Assembly (NCBI RefSeq): GCF_040892615.1
Contig: NZ_JBFRYC010000006.1
Coordinates: 1 to 64,000, forward strand
Direction of reading: 5' to 3'
DNA length: 64,000 bases
Origin: Thioclava arctica
GTDB lineage: Bacteria > Pseudomonadota > Alphaproteobacteria > Rhodobacterales > Rhodobacteraceae
Shown: in pieces, positions 51,997-60,968 of the stretch
Position numbering within the stretch: the stretch's first letter is position 1
Layout of the letters: each line of letters starts with the position of its first letter
Notes under the pieces: model-generated
Databases searched by the model: none
What the model was told of the DNA's origin: nothing
Seen by the model: the letters and a program-made list of their open reading frames with translations, nothing else
Translations under genes and position numbers: made by a program

Positions 51997-54204
51997 CTAT
52001 CCTGCAAGGGCGATATCAAAGCCGCGGGTGCGGCCCGATGCGTTTTGGACGAGGTCGGCGGGGTCGAGGATCAGGGCGATTTGCCCATCGCCAAGAATTG
52101 TGGCGGCAGCGACGCCTGGAATATGGCCGTAGGACTGTTGCAGCCCTTTGATGACCACTTGGCGCTGTTCCATGATCGCATCAACGACCAGGGCCGAGCG
52201 TTCGCCATCGTCTTGTGCTGTGAGCAAGACAATGCCGCCTTCATAGGATGATTTCGGTGCCCGGTAGCCCAGTTCTGCCCCTAGATCGTAGAGAGGGACG
52301 AAATCGCCGCGTACATGAATGACATTGGTTTGTGGCCCGAGCGATCGAATGTCGTCGCTCGTCAGTGTCGCAGTTTCGATAATGGCAGAAAGTGGGACAA
52401 CCAGCGTCTCTCCTGCGACATTGATCACCATCCCATCAAGCACAGCGAGAGTAAGGGGCAGCGATATTGAGAAGCGGGTGCCTTTGCCGGGCTCGGACGT
52501 GATCGCAATCCGCCCGCCCAGCGCCTGAATGGAGCTGCGCACAACATCCATGCCGACCCCACGACCCGAAAGGGCAGAGATTTGATCCGCTGTTGAAAAC
52601 CCGGGCAAGAAGAGAAGATTGTCGATTTCGCCATCAGACAGGTTTGCTTCGGGCGGTACCAATCCTTTGGAAATTGCTTTTTCCAAAACCTTTTTGCGAT
52701 TGATTCCTGCACCGTCATCGGTGATCTCGATGACCACGCGGCCCGATCGGTGCTGCGCAGAGAGGGTGATGACCCCTTCACGCGGTTTACCGGCAGCTTC
52801 ACGAATGTCAGGGGTCTCGAGCCCATGATCAACGGCATTGCGGATCATGTGGGTCAGCGTGTCTGCCAGCCGTTCAATAACCGTCTTATCGACCTCGGTC
52901 GCCTCACCTTCAGTGCGCAGGCGCACCTCTTTTGCCACGGCGGCAGATGCCTCGCGCACGATCCGGCCCATGCGCTGGAACAGAGGTTTCACGGGTTGGG
53001 CGCGGATCATCATGACGCTGTCTTGGATGTCGCGCGTGAGCATCATGAAGGCTTCGAGACCGGTCATCACCTTTGAATTTTGCGGCAATCCGGCCTCGGC
53101 GACGGATTGTGCCAGCATTGCCTGGTTGATCACCAATTCGCCCACAAGGTTCACCAGCCTGTCGATGCGTTCGAGATCGACACGCACCGTAGCCCCCGGT
53201 TCAGCGGTTGCATTGGCTTGAGGGGCGCCCTTGAGTGGGGGGGCGACGGGGGCAGGGGCCGCGGCCGGCTTATCTGCGGGCGCAGTGTTGTTTGGCTCGG
53301 ATTCAGGCGGCTCTGTTGGGACAACATCTGTAGGCGCGACGGAATTTGGGGCGGCTTCGATCTGTGGCGCTAGGTCCGCAAGGGGCAAATTATCATCTGC
53401 TTCGGGCGTTGTCTGCGTTTCACGCGTCAGCTCAAGACTGCAGACGTCCTCGACGAAATCGAAAACTTCGCGAATATCGCTTTCGTCCAACTCGCCCGGG
53501 AGGGTTGCGTGCCAGCTTAGATAGGACTGCTGCGTATCGAGAGCGTCGAATTCCGGTAGCGCCGTCAAGTCGCATCGTACCGTTACATCACCCAATTCTC
53601 GCAAAGTGCGCAACAAATGCGCCGGATCATTGCCCGAAGCATAGAGAGCATCGCTGGGCGTAAAGGTCAGTGACCATGCGGCATCGTGTTCTGAAGCGCC
53701 GTCATCGAGCGAGGGCAGCCCAAAATCGCCGAAGTCGGCATCGGTGATCCCCAGATCAAGGCTTAGCCCCATCGGTTGGAAATCGCTTACGTCCTCTTCG
53801 ACCGGCGCGGGGAGCGCATCTCCCATCAACGCCTCTAGTTCTTGCAAGCAAGCCTCGGAGCCGTCGGGTTCGGGTAAACCATCGCGCGCGGCCGAAACTT
53901 GATCGGCTAGAAAATCGGCGGTGTGAAAAAACAATTTGAGCGAGCCATGGTCGATCTCGAGCCGCCCCGAACGCACCTCATCCATGACGGTTTCGTAGCG
54001 ATGTGCAAAGGCGACCAGCGCATCAAGACCAAACGCGCCCGCGCCGCCCTTGATTGAATGCACAGCCCGAAAGACCACGTTGATCGTTTCACTGTCATAG
54101 TTACCCTCATCCATATCGGTGAGCGCATCTTGCAAGCTTTCGAGCAGCTCATCGCATTCAACAAAGAATGAGGCCTTGATTTCTGCCATCGGGTCCGTGG
54201 ACAT
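51997..54204 (-). CDS. cheA: Chemotaxis histidine kinase CheA
   Basis: A 735-aa kinase. P1 phosphotransfer domain with the substrate His in VFRAVHSIKGGAGAFG (about residue 49), a long acidic and Pro/Ala-rich linker (about 150-330), then dimerisation (DRLVNLVGELVINQAML), the kinase domain with N box HMIRNAVDHGLETP, GVGMDVVRSSIQALGG and the G boxes, and a C-terminal CheW-like domain (LVVPLSAIIETATL). The order P1-P3-P4-P5 is complete; a P2 domain is not clear. It phosphorylates the two CheY proteins. Core of the operon. Confidence 0.96.
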   Translation of the reverse strand: MSTDPMAEIKASFFVECDELLESLQDALTDMDEGNYDSETINVVFRAVHSIKGGAGAFGLDALVAFAHRYETVMDEVRSGRLEIDHGSLKLFFHTADFLADQVSAARDGLPEPDGSEACLQELEALMGDALPAPVEEDVSDFQPMGLSLDLGITDADFGDFGLPSLDDGASEHDAAWSLTFTPSDALYASGNDPAHLLRTLRELGDVTVRCDLTALPEFDALDTQQSYLSWHATLPGELDESDIREVFDFVEDVCSLELTRETQTTPEADDNLPLADLAPQIEAAPNSVAPTDVVPTEPPESEPNNTAPADKPAAAPAPVAPPLKGAPQANATAEPGATVRVDLERIDRLVNLVGELVINQAMLAQSVAEAGLPQNSKVMTGLEAFMMLTRDIQDSVMMIRAQPVKPLFQRMGRIVREASAAVAKEVRLRTEGEATEVDKTVIERLADTLTHMIRNAVDHGLETPDIREAAGKPREGVITLSAQHRSGRVVIEITDDGAGINRKKVLEKAISKGLVPPEANLSDGEIDNLLFLPGFSTADQISALSGRGVGMDVVRSSIQALGGRIAITSEPGKGTRFSISLPLTLAVLDGMVINVAGETLVVPLSAIIETATLTSDDIRSLGPQTNVIHVRGDFVPLYDLGAELGYRAPKSSYEGGIVLLTAQDDGERSALVVDAIMEQRQVVIKGLQQSYGHIPGVAAATILGDGQIALILDPADLVQNASGRTRGFDIALAG

Positions 54205-54214
54205 CGCTCTCTCC

Positions 54215-54580
54215 TTAGCCAGCGACCATATTGAGCGCTTTTACAAGTTTGCTTGGATCAAAGGGTTTTACGATCCAGCCCGTGGCCCCGGCAGCGCGTG
54301 CGCGAGCCTTCAACTCGGGGGCAGATTCGGTGGTGAGCACGAGGATCGGGGTTGCGCGATGTTTGTCCTGCCCGCGCACCGCCTCGATAAAGCCAAAGCC
54401 ATCAAGGCGCGGCATATTTATATCGGAGATGATGGCGTCAGGCTCGATCCCCTCGAGAACCTCAAGCCCGTGCAGCCCGTCTTCGGCAAGATACAGTTCA
54501 AACCCCGCATCATTGAGCGCGAGCTTGAGCATATCACGAATTGTGCGGCTGTCATCGACCGCGAGAACTTTCAGGCTCAT
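54215..54580 (-). CDS. cheY: CheY-type response regulator 1
   Basis: A 121-aa receiver (MSLKVLAVDDSRTIRDMLKL). Phospho-Asp in AIISDINMPRLDGFG, Thr in LVLTTES and Lys in IVKPFDPSKL. The Met at 54580 overlaps the stop of the STAS gene; the open frame upstream is the STAS gene in another frame. It lies immediately upstream of cheA. Confidence 0.93.
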   Translation of the reverse strand: MSLKVLAVDDSRTIRDMLKLALNDAGFELYLAEDGLHGLEVLEGIEPDAIISDINMPRLDGFGFIEAVRGQDKHRATPILVLTTESAPELKARARAAGATGWIVKPFDPSKLVKALNMVAG

Positions 54581-54852
54581 GCGGCCTCCGTGGATTGCAA
54601 ATCGTTGAGGGACACGCCGAGATGATCGAGCGCGGCGTTGAAAGACTCTGATCTCGGGGTGATGCAGAACGAATGGCCCGATTGGCGCCATTGTGCCGCG
54701 GCCGCCGCCAGCACTTGCAAGCCAAGCCCGCCGAGCAGCGTCACGCCCCCTGCGTCCAGCTCAAGATCGCCGCCTTTGCGCGCGCTGATGGTTGCGCCAA
54801 GGTCTGCGACAGTGGACAGGTCGAGCTTGGCCGGAAGCACGAGCGCACTCAT
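54577..54852 (-). CDS. STAS-domain protein, first gene of the chemotaxis operon
   Basis: A 91-aa single STAS domain (SpoIIAA-like fold): MSALVLPAKLDLSTVADLGA, then LELDAGGVTLLGGLGLQVLA and a C-terminal helix AALDHLGVSLNDLQ. Rhodobacterales che operons often begin with such a protein. The position that is Ser/Thr in phosphorylatable STAS proteins (start of the helix before GLQ) is Gly here, so anti-sigma-style phosphorylation is doubtful. Met at 54852 is used; Met at 54906 would add 18 residues without similarity. Confidence 0.8.
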   Translation of the reverse strand: MSALVLPAKLDLSTVADLGATISARKGGDLELDAGGVTLLGGLGLQVLAAAAAQWRQSGHSFCITPRSESFNAALDHLGVSLNDLQSTEAA

Positions 54853-54963
54853 CGGCTGACCTCGACAGTCTTTGTGAAATGTTGACGCACGAGCATCCCC
54901 TTTCATACGGTGATGAAAGAGGTTTAGCGCCCAGCGGTTAAAATAGGCTTGACGGAATTGGAA

Positions 54964-55929
54964 TTATTGCGCGGCGATCCGCGATTGGCAAAAAGCGGCG
55001 CAGCCATGCAGCGCTGCGTAGTCATCCTCGATCACATAGATCGGGAAAGCCCGCAGAAAGTCCGAGAACCGACCCTTGGCATGCATCGCCGCGCGAAAGC
55101 CGAACTCTTCAAGCCATGGCACTACGCCGCGTGCAGCACCACCGATCAAGTAAATGCCGCCAAAGGGAAGATGCGTCAGCGCCAGATCCCCGACCACACG
55201 GCCCAAGGTCTGCACGAACATCTGACCCGCCGCGCGCGCAGTGGCATCACCGCGCGAGATTGCGGAAAGGATTTCAATTCCCGGCACTGTGGCCTCGTCT
55301 TGGCCCGCCATATAAGCATAGAGCCGCTCCAGTCCGCGCCCGGACACGACATGCTCGACGCTGGCGAAATCATGCTTGGCCTCAAGGTAGCGCTTGAGGG
55401 CGAAATCTTCGTCAGACTGACAGGGTAGGGTGGTGTGACCTGCCTCTGAGGGCGGCACGACGCGCCCGCCGGGCCCTTCATGCACGGGGGCTGCATTAAA
55501 CCCGGTGCCCACCCCGACCACAAGACGCGCCGCATCGGCGCGCGCTGGCTGTCCAGGCACCAGCAAACGCAACGCATCTGCCGCCAGATGGCCCAGCGCA
55601 TGCCCCTGTGCCTGCAGATCGTTGAGCACAAAGACCTGTTCGGCCCCGGTGACGCGCGCGATATTTTGCGCCTCGATCACCCAGGACAGGTTGGTCATGC
55701 TGGCCACATCATCGCGCACAGGCCCTGCCGCCGCCACGCAAGCGCCCGCCAGATCATGAACGTTCTCAGCCGCTATATAGTCGGCCAAAATCTCTTCGAG
55801 CGAGGCACGCCCGCTATTGGAAAAACGCTTGATCGAGGCGGGCAGCATCTTCTTGCCCAGCGCCAACGCCACGCGGGTGTTGGTGCCCCCGATATCGGCC
55901 AACAATGTATAGCGATCTTCCGTGCTCAT
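54964..55929 (-). CDS. glk: Glucokinase
   Basis: A 321-aa glucokinase of the bacterial (Glk/ROK-distinct) type, phosphorylating glucose with ATP in the cytoplasm. ATP site LLADIGGTNTRVAL at the N-terminus, substrate region VLNDLQAQGHAL, GVGTGFNAAPV, and EAGHTTLPCQSDED. The zinc-type ROK cysteines are absent. It overlaps the GH1 gene stop by 4 bp, so glucose released by the glucosidase can be phosphorylated directly. Last gene of the lacI-GH1-glk operon. Confidence 0.93.
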   Translation of the reverse strand: MSTEDRYTLLADIGGTNTRVALALGKKMLPASIKRFSNSGRASLEEILADYIAAENVHDLAGACVAAAGPVRDDVASMTNLSWVIEAQNIARVTGAEQVFVLNDLQAQGHALGHLAADALRLLVPGQPARADAARLVVGVGTGFNAAPVHEGPGGRVVPPSEAGHTTLPCQSDEDFALKRYLEAKHDFASVEHVVSGRGLERLYAYMAGQDEATVPGIEILSAISRGDATARAAGQMFVQTLGRVVGDLALTHLPFGGIYLIGGAARGVVPWLEEFGFRAAMHAKGRFSDFLRAFPIYVIEDDYAALHGCAAFCQSRIAAQ

Positions 55930-57254
55930 GAGCCTGTCCTCAGCGCGTTTTTCCACGCCAGATAGGACGCTTTGGGGGTACGCTGCAAGGTTTCGAAATC
56001 GACATGCACCAGCCCAAAGCGCTTTTCATAGCCCAAAGCCCATTCGTAATTGTCCATCAAGGACCACGCCATATAGCCCTTCACCGGCGCGCCGTTGGTG
56101 ATAGCGGTTTGAACCGCCTTGAGGTGATCGGCGTAATAGGCGATGCGCGCGGGGTCGTGGACGGCGCCTGCGCTGACCTGATCGGGCGAGGCCATGCCGT
56201 TCTCGGTCACATAGAGCGGCAAATCGCCGGTATAGTCGCGCGCAACTCGGGTCAGGAAGTCTGACAGGCCTTGGGGGTAAATCTCCCATCCCATTGCGGT
56301 TTTGGGCAGCGGACCTTCGACCTCGTGATGGGCGGGCCAAGCGCCGCCGCAGGGTGCGATCCGCTTGCAGGTATAGTAATTGAGCCCGAACCAGTCGAGC
56401 GGCGTCTGGATGGTGGCGAAATCATCCTGCCAGCCCTTGGGCATATGGGGGGCGAAACCCTCCATCACCTCGGCGGGATAGGTGCCCTTGAAGAGACCTT
56501 CGACGAAGAAGCGGTTGTAATAGGCGTCATACAAGCGCGTAGCGGCTTGGGTTTCGGGGCTGTCATCGGCGGGCAGGGCGGCTTCGAAATTGCAAACTGC
56601 GCCGAGGTTGGTCATGCCATTGCTGCGCATCACCTGCGTCGCCGTGCCATGCGCCAGCAGGACGTGATGCATGGCATGCGCCGTCGCGCGGATGTCGCGC
56701 AGGCCCGGCGCGTGGTGGCCCAGAAAATGGCTAAGCCAGCCGACGCACCATGGCTCATTGATCGGGGCAGCCGACCAGAGGCGATCGCCCAGACGATCCG
56801 CGATGACTTGCGTGAAATCGCCAAACCAGCCCGCGATATCGCGGTTTTGCCAGCCTCCCAAAGCGGCCAACGTCGAAGGCAATTCCCAGTGATACAGCGT
56901 CAGCGCCGGTTTCAACCCGCGCTCCAACATCCCATCGACCAGCCGGTCGTAGAAATCGAGACCCTGCGCATTCACCGCGCCGCGCCCCTCGGGCATCACC
57001 CGCGCCCAGGAGGTCGAAAAACGATAAAGATCAAACCCCGCGCCCGCGATCAAATCGAGGTCTTCTTCCCAGCGATTGTAGTGATCACAGGCCAGATCAC
57101 CATTTTCAGCGCGGACCACATTGCCCGGCGTGGCGGCGAAGGTGTCCCAATGGGTGGAACCGGCACCGCCTTGGGCATGGCCCTCGATCTGATAGGAAGA
57201 GGTCGCAACCCCAAATTGAAAATCTTTGGGGAAATCAGCGCGTTTGGGAAGCAT
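55926..57254 (-). CDS. GH1 beta-glucosidase
   Basis: A 442-aa glycoside hydrolase family 1 enzyme. The N-terminus FPKDFQFGVATSSYQIEG is typical. Acid/base Glu167 in APINEPWC and nucleophile Glu351 in YVTENGMA are present; the C-terminus MAWSLMDNYEWALGYEKRFG is complete. No signal peptide, so it acts on imported beta-glucosides in the cytoplasm. It lies between the LacI regulator and glk. Whether its natural substrate enters through AglEFGK is not known, as that transporter family handles alpha-glucosides. Confidence 0.95.
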   Translation of the reverse strand: MLPKRADFPKDFQFGVATSSYQIEGHAQGGAGSTHWDTFAATPGNVVRAENGDLACDHYNRWEEDLDLIAGAGFDLYRFSTSWARVMPEGRGAVNAQGLDFYDRLVDGMLERGLKPALTLYHWELPSTLAALGGWQNRDIAGWFGDFTQVIADRLGDRLWSAAPINEPWCVGWLSHFLGHHAPGLRDIRATAHAMHHVLLAHGTATQVMRSNGMTNLGAVCNFEAALPADDSPETQAATRLYDAYYNRFFVEGLFKGTYPAEVMEGFAPHMPKGWQDDFATIQTPLDWFGLNYYTCKRIAPCGGAWPAHHEVEGPLPKTAMGWEIYPQGLSDFLTRVARDYTGDLPLYVTENGMASPDQVSAGAVHDPARIAYYADHLKAVQTAITNGAPVKGYMAWSLMDNYEWALGYEKRFGLVHVDFETLQRTPKASYLAWKNALRTGS

Positions 57255-57268
57255 CTTAAACCTTTGTC

Positions 57269-58300
57269 TTAACGAGAGGGGGCGGGCCCCGTGGATTGTC
57301 CGAGCACCAGAACTGTCTCCATCAACTCAGATATGGGTTGGCGATTGCCGCTGTCGATCTGTGCAATCAACATCGTCGCACAGCGCCGTCCGGCCTCGCG
57401 CACCGAAGACCGCGTAGCAGTAAAGATCGGCTCTTGCGCGGTGCCGTTTTTCAAATAGCCCAACTCGTCATCATGGGTCACGATTGACACATCGCGCCCC
57501 ATCACCAACCCCGCCTCTTCGACGGCACGTCGGGTGCCCATCGCCGACAACAGCGAGGCGGTCAGAAACGCGGTGGGGGGATTGGGAAGCGCCAGCATCG
57601 CGCGGGCATGATCATGGCCCTGCGCCTCGGTCATCTCGCCCTCGGTGATCAACTGCGCATCGATCGGAATGTCGCGGCTTTCCAGCGCGCGCTCATAGCC
57701 GCGCCTGCGTCTGCGGGCGAAATCCATATCGGAAATGCCGTTGATCAAGGCGATCCTTTGATGCCCCAGATCAAGCAGGAAATTCGTTGCCCGCTCAAAC
57801 GCGCGCACATTGTTCACATCGACCCAGCTATAAGAGGTCTCGATGCCGCTGATCCGCCCATGCAGCACATAGGGCAGGCCAAGCGATTGCAGCATTGTAA
57901 CGCGGTGATCATTGACGCGCGGGGCGTGGATCAGCACGCCATCGACATTGCCCTTGGAGCGCAGCTCGCCATAGGCACGCGCCTCTTCGTCATCGGGCAC
58001 GATGGTCAACACCATATCGTATCCTTTGCGCGCATAGACCTCGCCAGCGCCCGCGATGAAATCGGCAAAAACCGGGTTCACAATTTCGTGGCGATCCGAA
58101 ATCGGGATGATATGGCCGATGGCCATCGCACGCCCGGTTGCCAAGCGTTTGGCCTGTGTATTTGGGTGATAATTGGCCGCTTTTGCAGCAGCGCTGACGC
58201 GTGCACGCGTGGTCTCGGATACCTCGGGGTAGCCGTTGAGTGCGCGACTCACCGTTGTGGGCGAAAGCCCCAATTTTTGTGCCAGTGTCTTGAGATTCAT
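57269..58300 (-). CDS. LacI-family regulator of the glucoside genes (AglR-like)
   Basis: A 343-aa LacI repressor. N-terminal helix-turn-helix NLKTLAQKLGLSPTTVSRALNGYPEV and hinge RVSAAAKAANYHPNTQAKRL, then a periplasmic-binding-protein-like sensor (IGHIIPISDRHEIVNPVF). It is divergent from aglE. Palindromes CCAAAcCGCTTTGG (58305-58318, just before its own start) and CCAAAGCGCTTTGG (58494-58507, before aglE) fit LacI-type operators, implying autoregulation and control of both operons. Confidence 0.92.
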   Translation of the reverse strand: MNLKTLAQKLGLSPTTVSRALNGYPEVSETTRARVSAAAKAANYHPNTQAKRLATGRAMAIGHIIPISDRHEIVNPVFADFIAGAGEVYARKGYDMVLTIVPDDEEARAYGELRSKGNVDGVLIHAPRVNDHRVTMLQSLGLPYVLHGRISGIETSYSWVDVNNVRAFERATNFLLDLGHQRIALINGISDMDFARRRRRGYERALESRDIPIDAQLITEGEMTEAQGHDHARAMLALPNPPTAFLTASLLSAMGTRRAVEEAGLVMGRDVSIVTHDDELGYLKNGTAQEPIFTATRSSVREAGRRCATMLIAQIDSGNRQPISELMETVLVLGQSTGPAPSR

Positions 58301-58304
58301 CGCC

Positions 58305-58318
58305 CCAAACCGCTTTGG
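58305..58318. promoter_or_regulatory. LacI-type operator next to the regulator start
   Basis: CCAAACCGCTTTGG, one base from a perfect palindrome, ending 5 bp before the start codon of the LacI gene on the minus strand. Same half-site as the copy at 58494. Confidence 0.7.
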
Positions 58319-58493
58319 ATATCAACGACGTTAGAGGCGCTTGGCACGGGCGTCAATGCTGTGCGTGCAGCAATGGAATTTCTGCGTCGCAGCATTTGGT
58401 GTCGCGCAATTGTAGGGGAAATAAAGCAAATTTGATTTCTCTTAACGCCGCTTAGATTGACAAGCGCAACGGGCTCTGAAACGGTTTGAAGGT

Positions 58494-58507
58494 CCAAAGC
58501 GCTTTGG
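58494..58507. promoter_or_regulatory. LacI-type operator upstream of aglE
   Basis: Perfect 14-bp palindrome CCAAAGCGCTTTGG, 51 bp upstream of aglE. Centres of the two operators are about 189 bp apart, so a repressor tetramer could also loop the DNA. Confidence 0.75.
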
Positions 58508-58558
58508 TCCAATGGCGAGTCGTCTCGGTCGTGAAGCGCCACATACTGGGAGGAATTC

Positions 58559-59923
58559 ATGATCAAACATCTGATGCTTGGCATCGCGGCGCTTGCGCTT
58601 AGCTCGGGGCTTGCCTCGGCGCAGGACCTTATGTTCAAGCCGGGCGATCAGCCCAATCGCTTTGATTGGCAAAGCTATGACCAATTCGCCAAGGACACCG
58701 ATCTGAGCGGGCAAACGCTGACGCTCACCGGCCCCTGGACGGGCAATGACAAAAAGCTGTTCGAAAGTGTGCTGGCCTATTTTGAGGCCGCGACCGGGGC
58801 CAAGGTGAATTACTCCGGTTCAGAAAGCTTTGAGCAAGATATCGTGATCGCCGCCAAGGCGGGCACGCCCCCCAATATCGCGGTCTTTCCGCAGCCCGGT
58901 CTGGCCGCCGATCTGGCCAAGCAAGGCTACCTGACCCCGATGCCCAAAGGCACCGGCGCTTGGATCAAAGACAATTACGCCGCCGGTCAAAGCTGGGAAG
59001 ATTTGTCGACCTATATGGGCAAGGATGGTCAGAAACAAACCTACACCTTCCCGTTCAAGGCCGATCTGAAATCATTGGTCTGGTATGTGCCCGAAAACTT
59101 CAAGGAAGCGGGCTATAAAGTGCCCGAGACCATGGAAGAGTTGCAGGCGCTGACCAAGAAGATCGTCGCAGATGGCGGCACGCCTTGGTGTATCGGTCTG
59201 GGATCAGGCGCGGCCACGGGTTGGCCGGCAACCGACTGGGTCGAGGACTTTATGCTGCGCACCCAGCCCCCCGAGGTCTATGATGGCTGGGTCAAGAACA
59301 CTGTGAAGTTCAACGACCCTCGCGTCGTCGATGCGATCAAGGATTACGGCTGGTTTGCCAAAACCAAGGGCTATGCCCAAGGCGGCGAACAGGCCGTTGC
59401 CACGACCGACTTCCGCGACAGCCCCAAAGGTCTGTTTGATTTCCCGCCCAAATGCTACATGCACAAGCAGGCCAGCTTTATTCCGACCTTCTTCCCCGAT
59501 GGCACGCAAGTGGGTAAGGATGTAAACTTCTTCTACTTCCCCGCCTATGCAAACAAAGATCTGGGCAAGCCGGTTCTGGGCGCAGGCACGTTGTTTGGGA
59601 TTACCAAAGACAGCCCGGCCGCCGAGGCTTTTGTGAAGTTCCTCGAAACGCCGATCGCGTCTGAAATCTGGATGGCGCAATCGGGCTTCCTGACACCGCT
59701 CAAAAGCGTAAATCCGGCGGCATTCGCCAATGACGTTCAGCGCAATATGAACAAGATCTTGTTGGATGCGACGACCTTCCGCTTTGACGGGTCTGACCAG
59801 ATGCCCGGCGAAATCGGCACCGATGCGTTCTGGAAAAACATGGTTGCTTACACCACCGGCGATGAAACCGCCGAGCAAGCCGCCGATGCCATCCAAAAGC
59901 GCTGGGACAGCATCGAGAAATAA
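58559..59923 (+). CDS. aglE: Alpha-glucoside ABC transporter binding protein (AglE-like)
   Basis: A 454-aa periplasmic solute-binding protein (CUT1/SBP_bac_1). Signal peptide MIKHLMLGIAALALSSGLASA; the mature part has LTGPWTGNDKKLFESVLAYF and AKAGTPPNIAVFPQPGLAADL. The best resemblance is to AglE of the AglEFGAK alpha-glucoside systems of alphaproteobacteria, which the following gene order supports. Start preceded by GGGAGGAA. A terminator-like hairpin follows before aglF, which would make binding protein in excess over the membrane parts. Confidence 0.9.
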   Translation: MIKHLMLGIAALALSSGLASAQDLMFKPGDQPNRFDWQSYDQFAKDTDLSGQTLTLTGPWTGNDKKLFESVLAYFEAATGAKVNYSGSESFEQDIVIAAKAGTPPNIAVFPQPGLAADLAKQGYLTPMPKGTGAWIKDNYAAGQSWEDLSTYMGKDGQKQTYTFPFKADLKSLVWYVPENFKEAGYKVPETMEELQALTKKIVADGGTPWCIGLGSGAATGWPATDWVEDFMLRTQPPEVYDGWVKNTVKFNDPRVVDAIKDYGWFAKTKGYAQGGEQAVATTDFRDSPKGLFDFPPKCYMHKQASFIPTFFPDGTQVGKDVNFFYFPAYANKDLGKPVLGAGTLFGITKDSPAAEAFVKFLETPIASEIWMAQSGFLTPLKSVNPAAFANDVQRNMNKILLDATTFRFDGSDQMPGEIGTDAFWKNMVAYTTGDETAEQAADAIQKRWDSIEK

Positions 59924-59931
59924 GCCAAGCG

Positions 59932-59967
59932 CGCCTCCGGGGTTTTGCAGTCCGGGGGCGTCTTTTT
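59932..59967 (+). terminator. Partial terminator between aglE and aglF
   Basis: CGCCTCCGG (59932-59940) pairs with CCGGGGGCG (59952-59960) with one G-U pair, followed by TCTTTTT. The next gene starts 30 bp later with no new promoter obvious, so it probably acts as an attenuator that lowers expression of the downstream genes. Confidence 0.6.
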
Positions 59968-59990
59968 AAACGGTTTCGGGGGAGTGCCGG

Positions 59991-60968
59991 ATGTCGCCGA
60001 TCTTGCAAGGGTTGATCACGATCGTGCTGGGGGTAGGGGGCTGTGTGGCCTATTTCTACACCTCGAACCTGATCCTCGACAAAGTTATCTTCCCGCCAAA
60101 GGGGGCCAATCCGGGGCGCAATATCAACCGCGCCAATATGGTGCGCCCGTGGCTTTTCATGTTGCCTGCCATTCTGGCCCTGGGAACCTATCTGGCCTAT
60201 CCGGTTGTGGGCTCGTTCTGGCGGTCGTTGTTTAATCGCGATGGCTCGCAATTCATCGGCTTGGGCAATTACGAAAAACTCGCGGTCGACGACACGTTTC
60301 GCCAAGCGGTACTGAACAACTTCCTTTGGGTGCTGTTCGTGCCTGCGCTGGCGACGTTTTTCGGGCTGATGGCGGCGCAGCTGACAGATCGGCTGAAATG
60401 GGGGAATTTCGCGAAATCCCTGATTTTCATGCCAATGGCGATCAGTTTCGTTGGTGCCTCGCTGATCTGGAAATTCGTTTACGCCAACAATCCCACGATC
60501 GGTATGATCAATGCGGTGCGCGATTATTTCCACCTGATCCCGGTCGATCCGCTGCAAATTCCGTTCTGGAACAACTTCTTCCTGATGGTGATCCTGATCT
60601 GGATTCAGACCGGCTTTGCGATGGTGATCCTGTCGGGCGCGCTGCGTGGCATTCCCGAGGAAACCGTCGAAGCAGCGGTGCTGGACGGGGCCAATTCCTT
60701 CCAGTTGTTTTTCAAGATCAAAGTGCCCCAGATCATGTCCACGATCATCGTTGTCTGGACGACGATCACGATCCTTGTGCTCAAGGTGTTTGACATCGTC
60801 TACGCCACGACGGGGGGCAATTTCGGCACACAGATCCTGCCCAGTTACATGATGCAATATATGTTCCGCGATGACGGGCGCGCGACGGCGGTGGCCTTTG
60901 TCATCATGATCATCGTGCTGCCGGTGATGATCTGGAACATCGTTCAAGCCCGCAAGGAGTTGCGCTGA
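59991..60968 (+). CDS. aglF: Alpha-glucoside ABC permease AglF
   Basis: A 325-aa CUT1-type permease with six to eight helices. An extra N-terminal helix (ITIVLGVGGCVAYFYTSNLI) precedes the typical permease beginning near residue 50. The cytoplasmic EAA loop reads EAAVLDGANSFQLFFKIKVP. It pairs with AglG. Its stop overlaps the next start by 1 bp. Confidence 0.9.
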   Translation: MSPILQGLITIVLGVGGCVAYFYTSNLILDKVIFPPKGANPGRNINRANMVRPWLFMLPAILALGTYLAYPVVGSFWRSLFNRDGSQFIGLGNYEKLAVDDTFRQAVLNNFLWVLFVPALATFFGLMAAQLTDRLKWGNFAKSLIFMPMAISFVGASLIWKFVYANNPTIGMINAVRDYFHLIPVDPLQIPFWNNFFLMVILIWIQTGFAMVILSGALRGIPEETVEAAVLDGANSFQLFFKIKVPQIMSTIIVVWTTITILVLKVFDIVYATTGGNFGTQILPSYMMQYMFRDDGRATAVAFVIMIIVLPVMIWNIVQARKELR

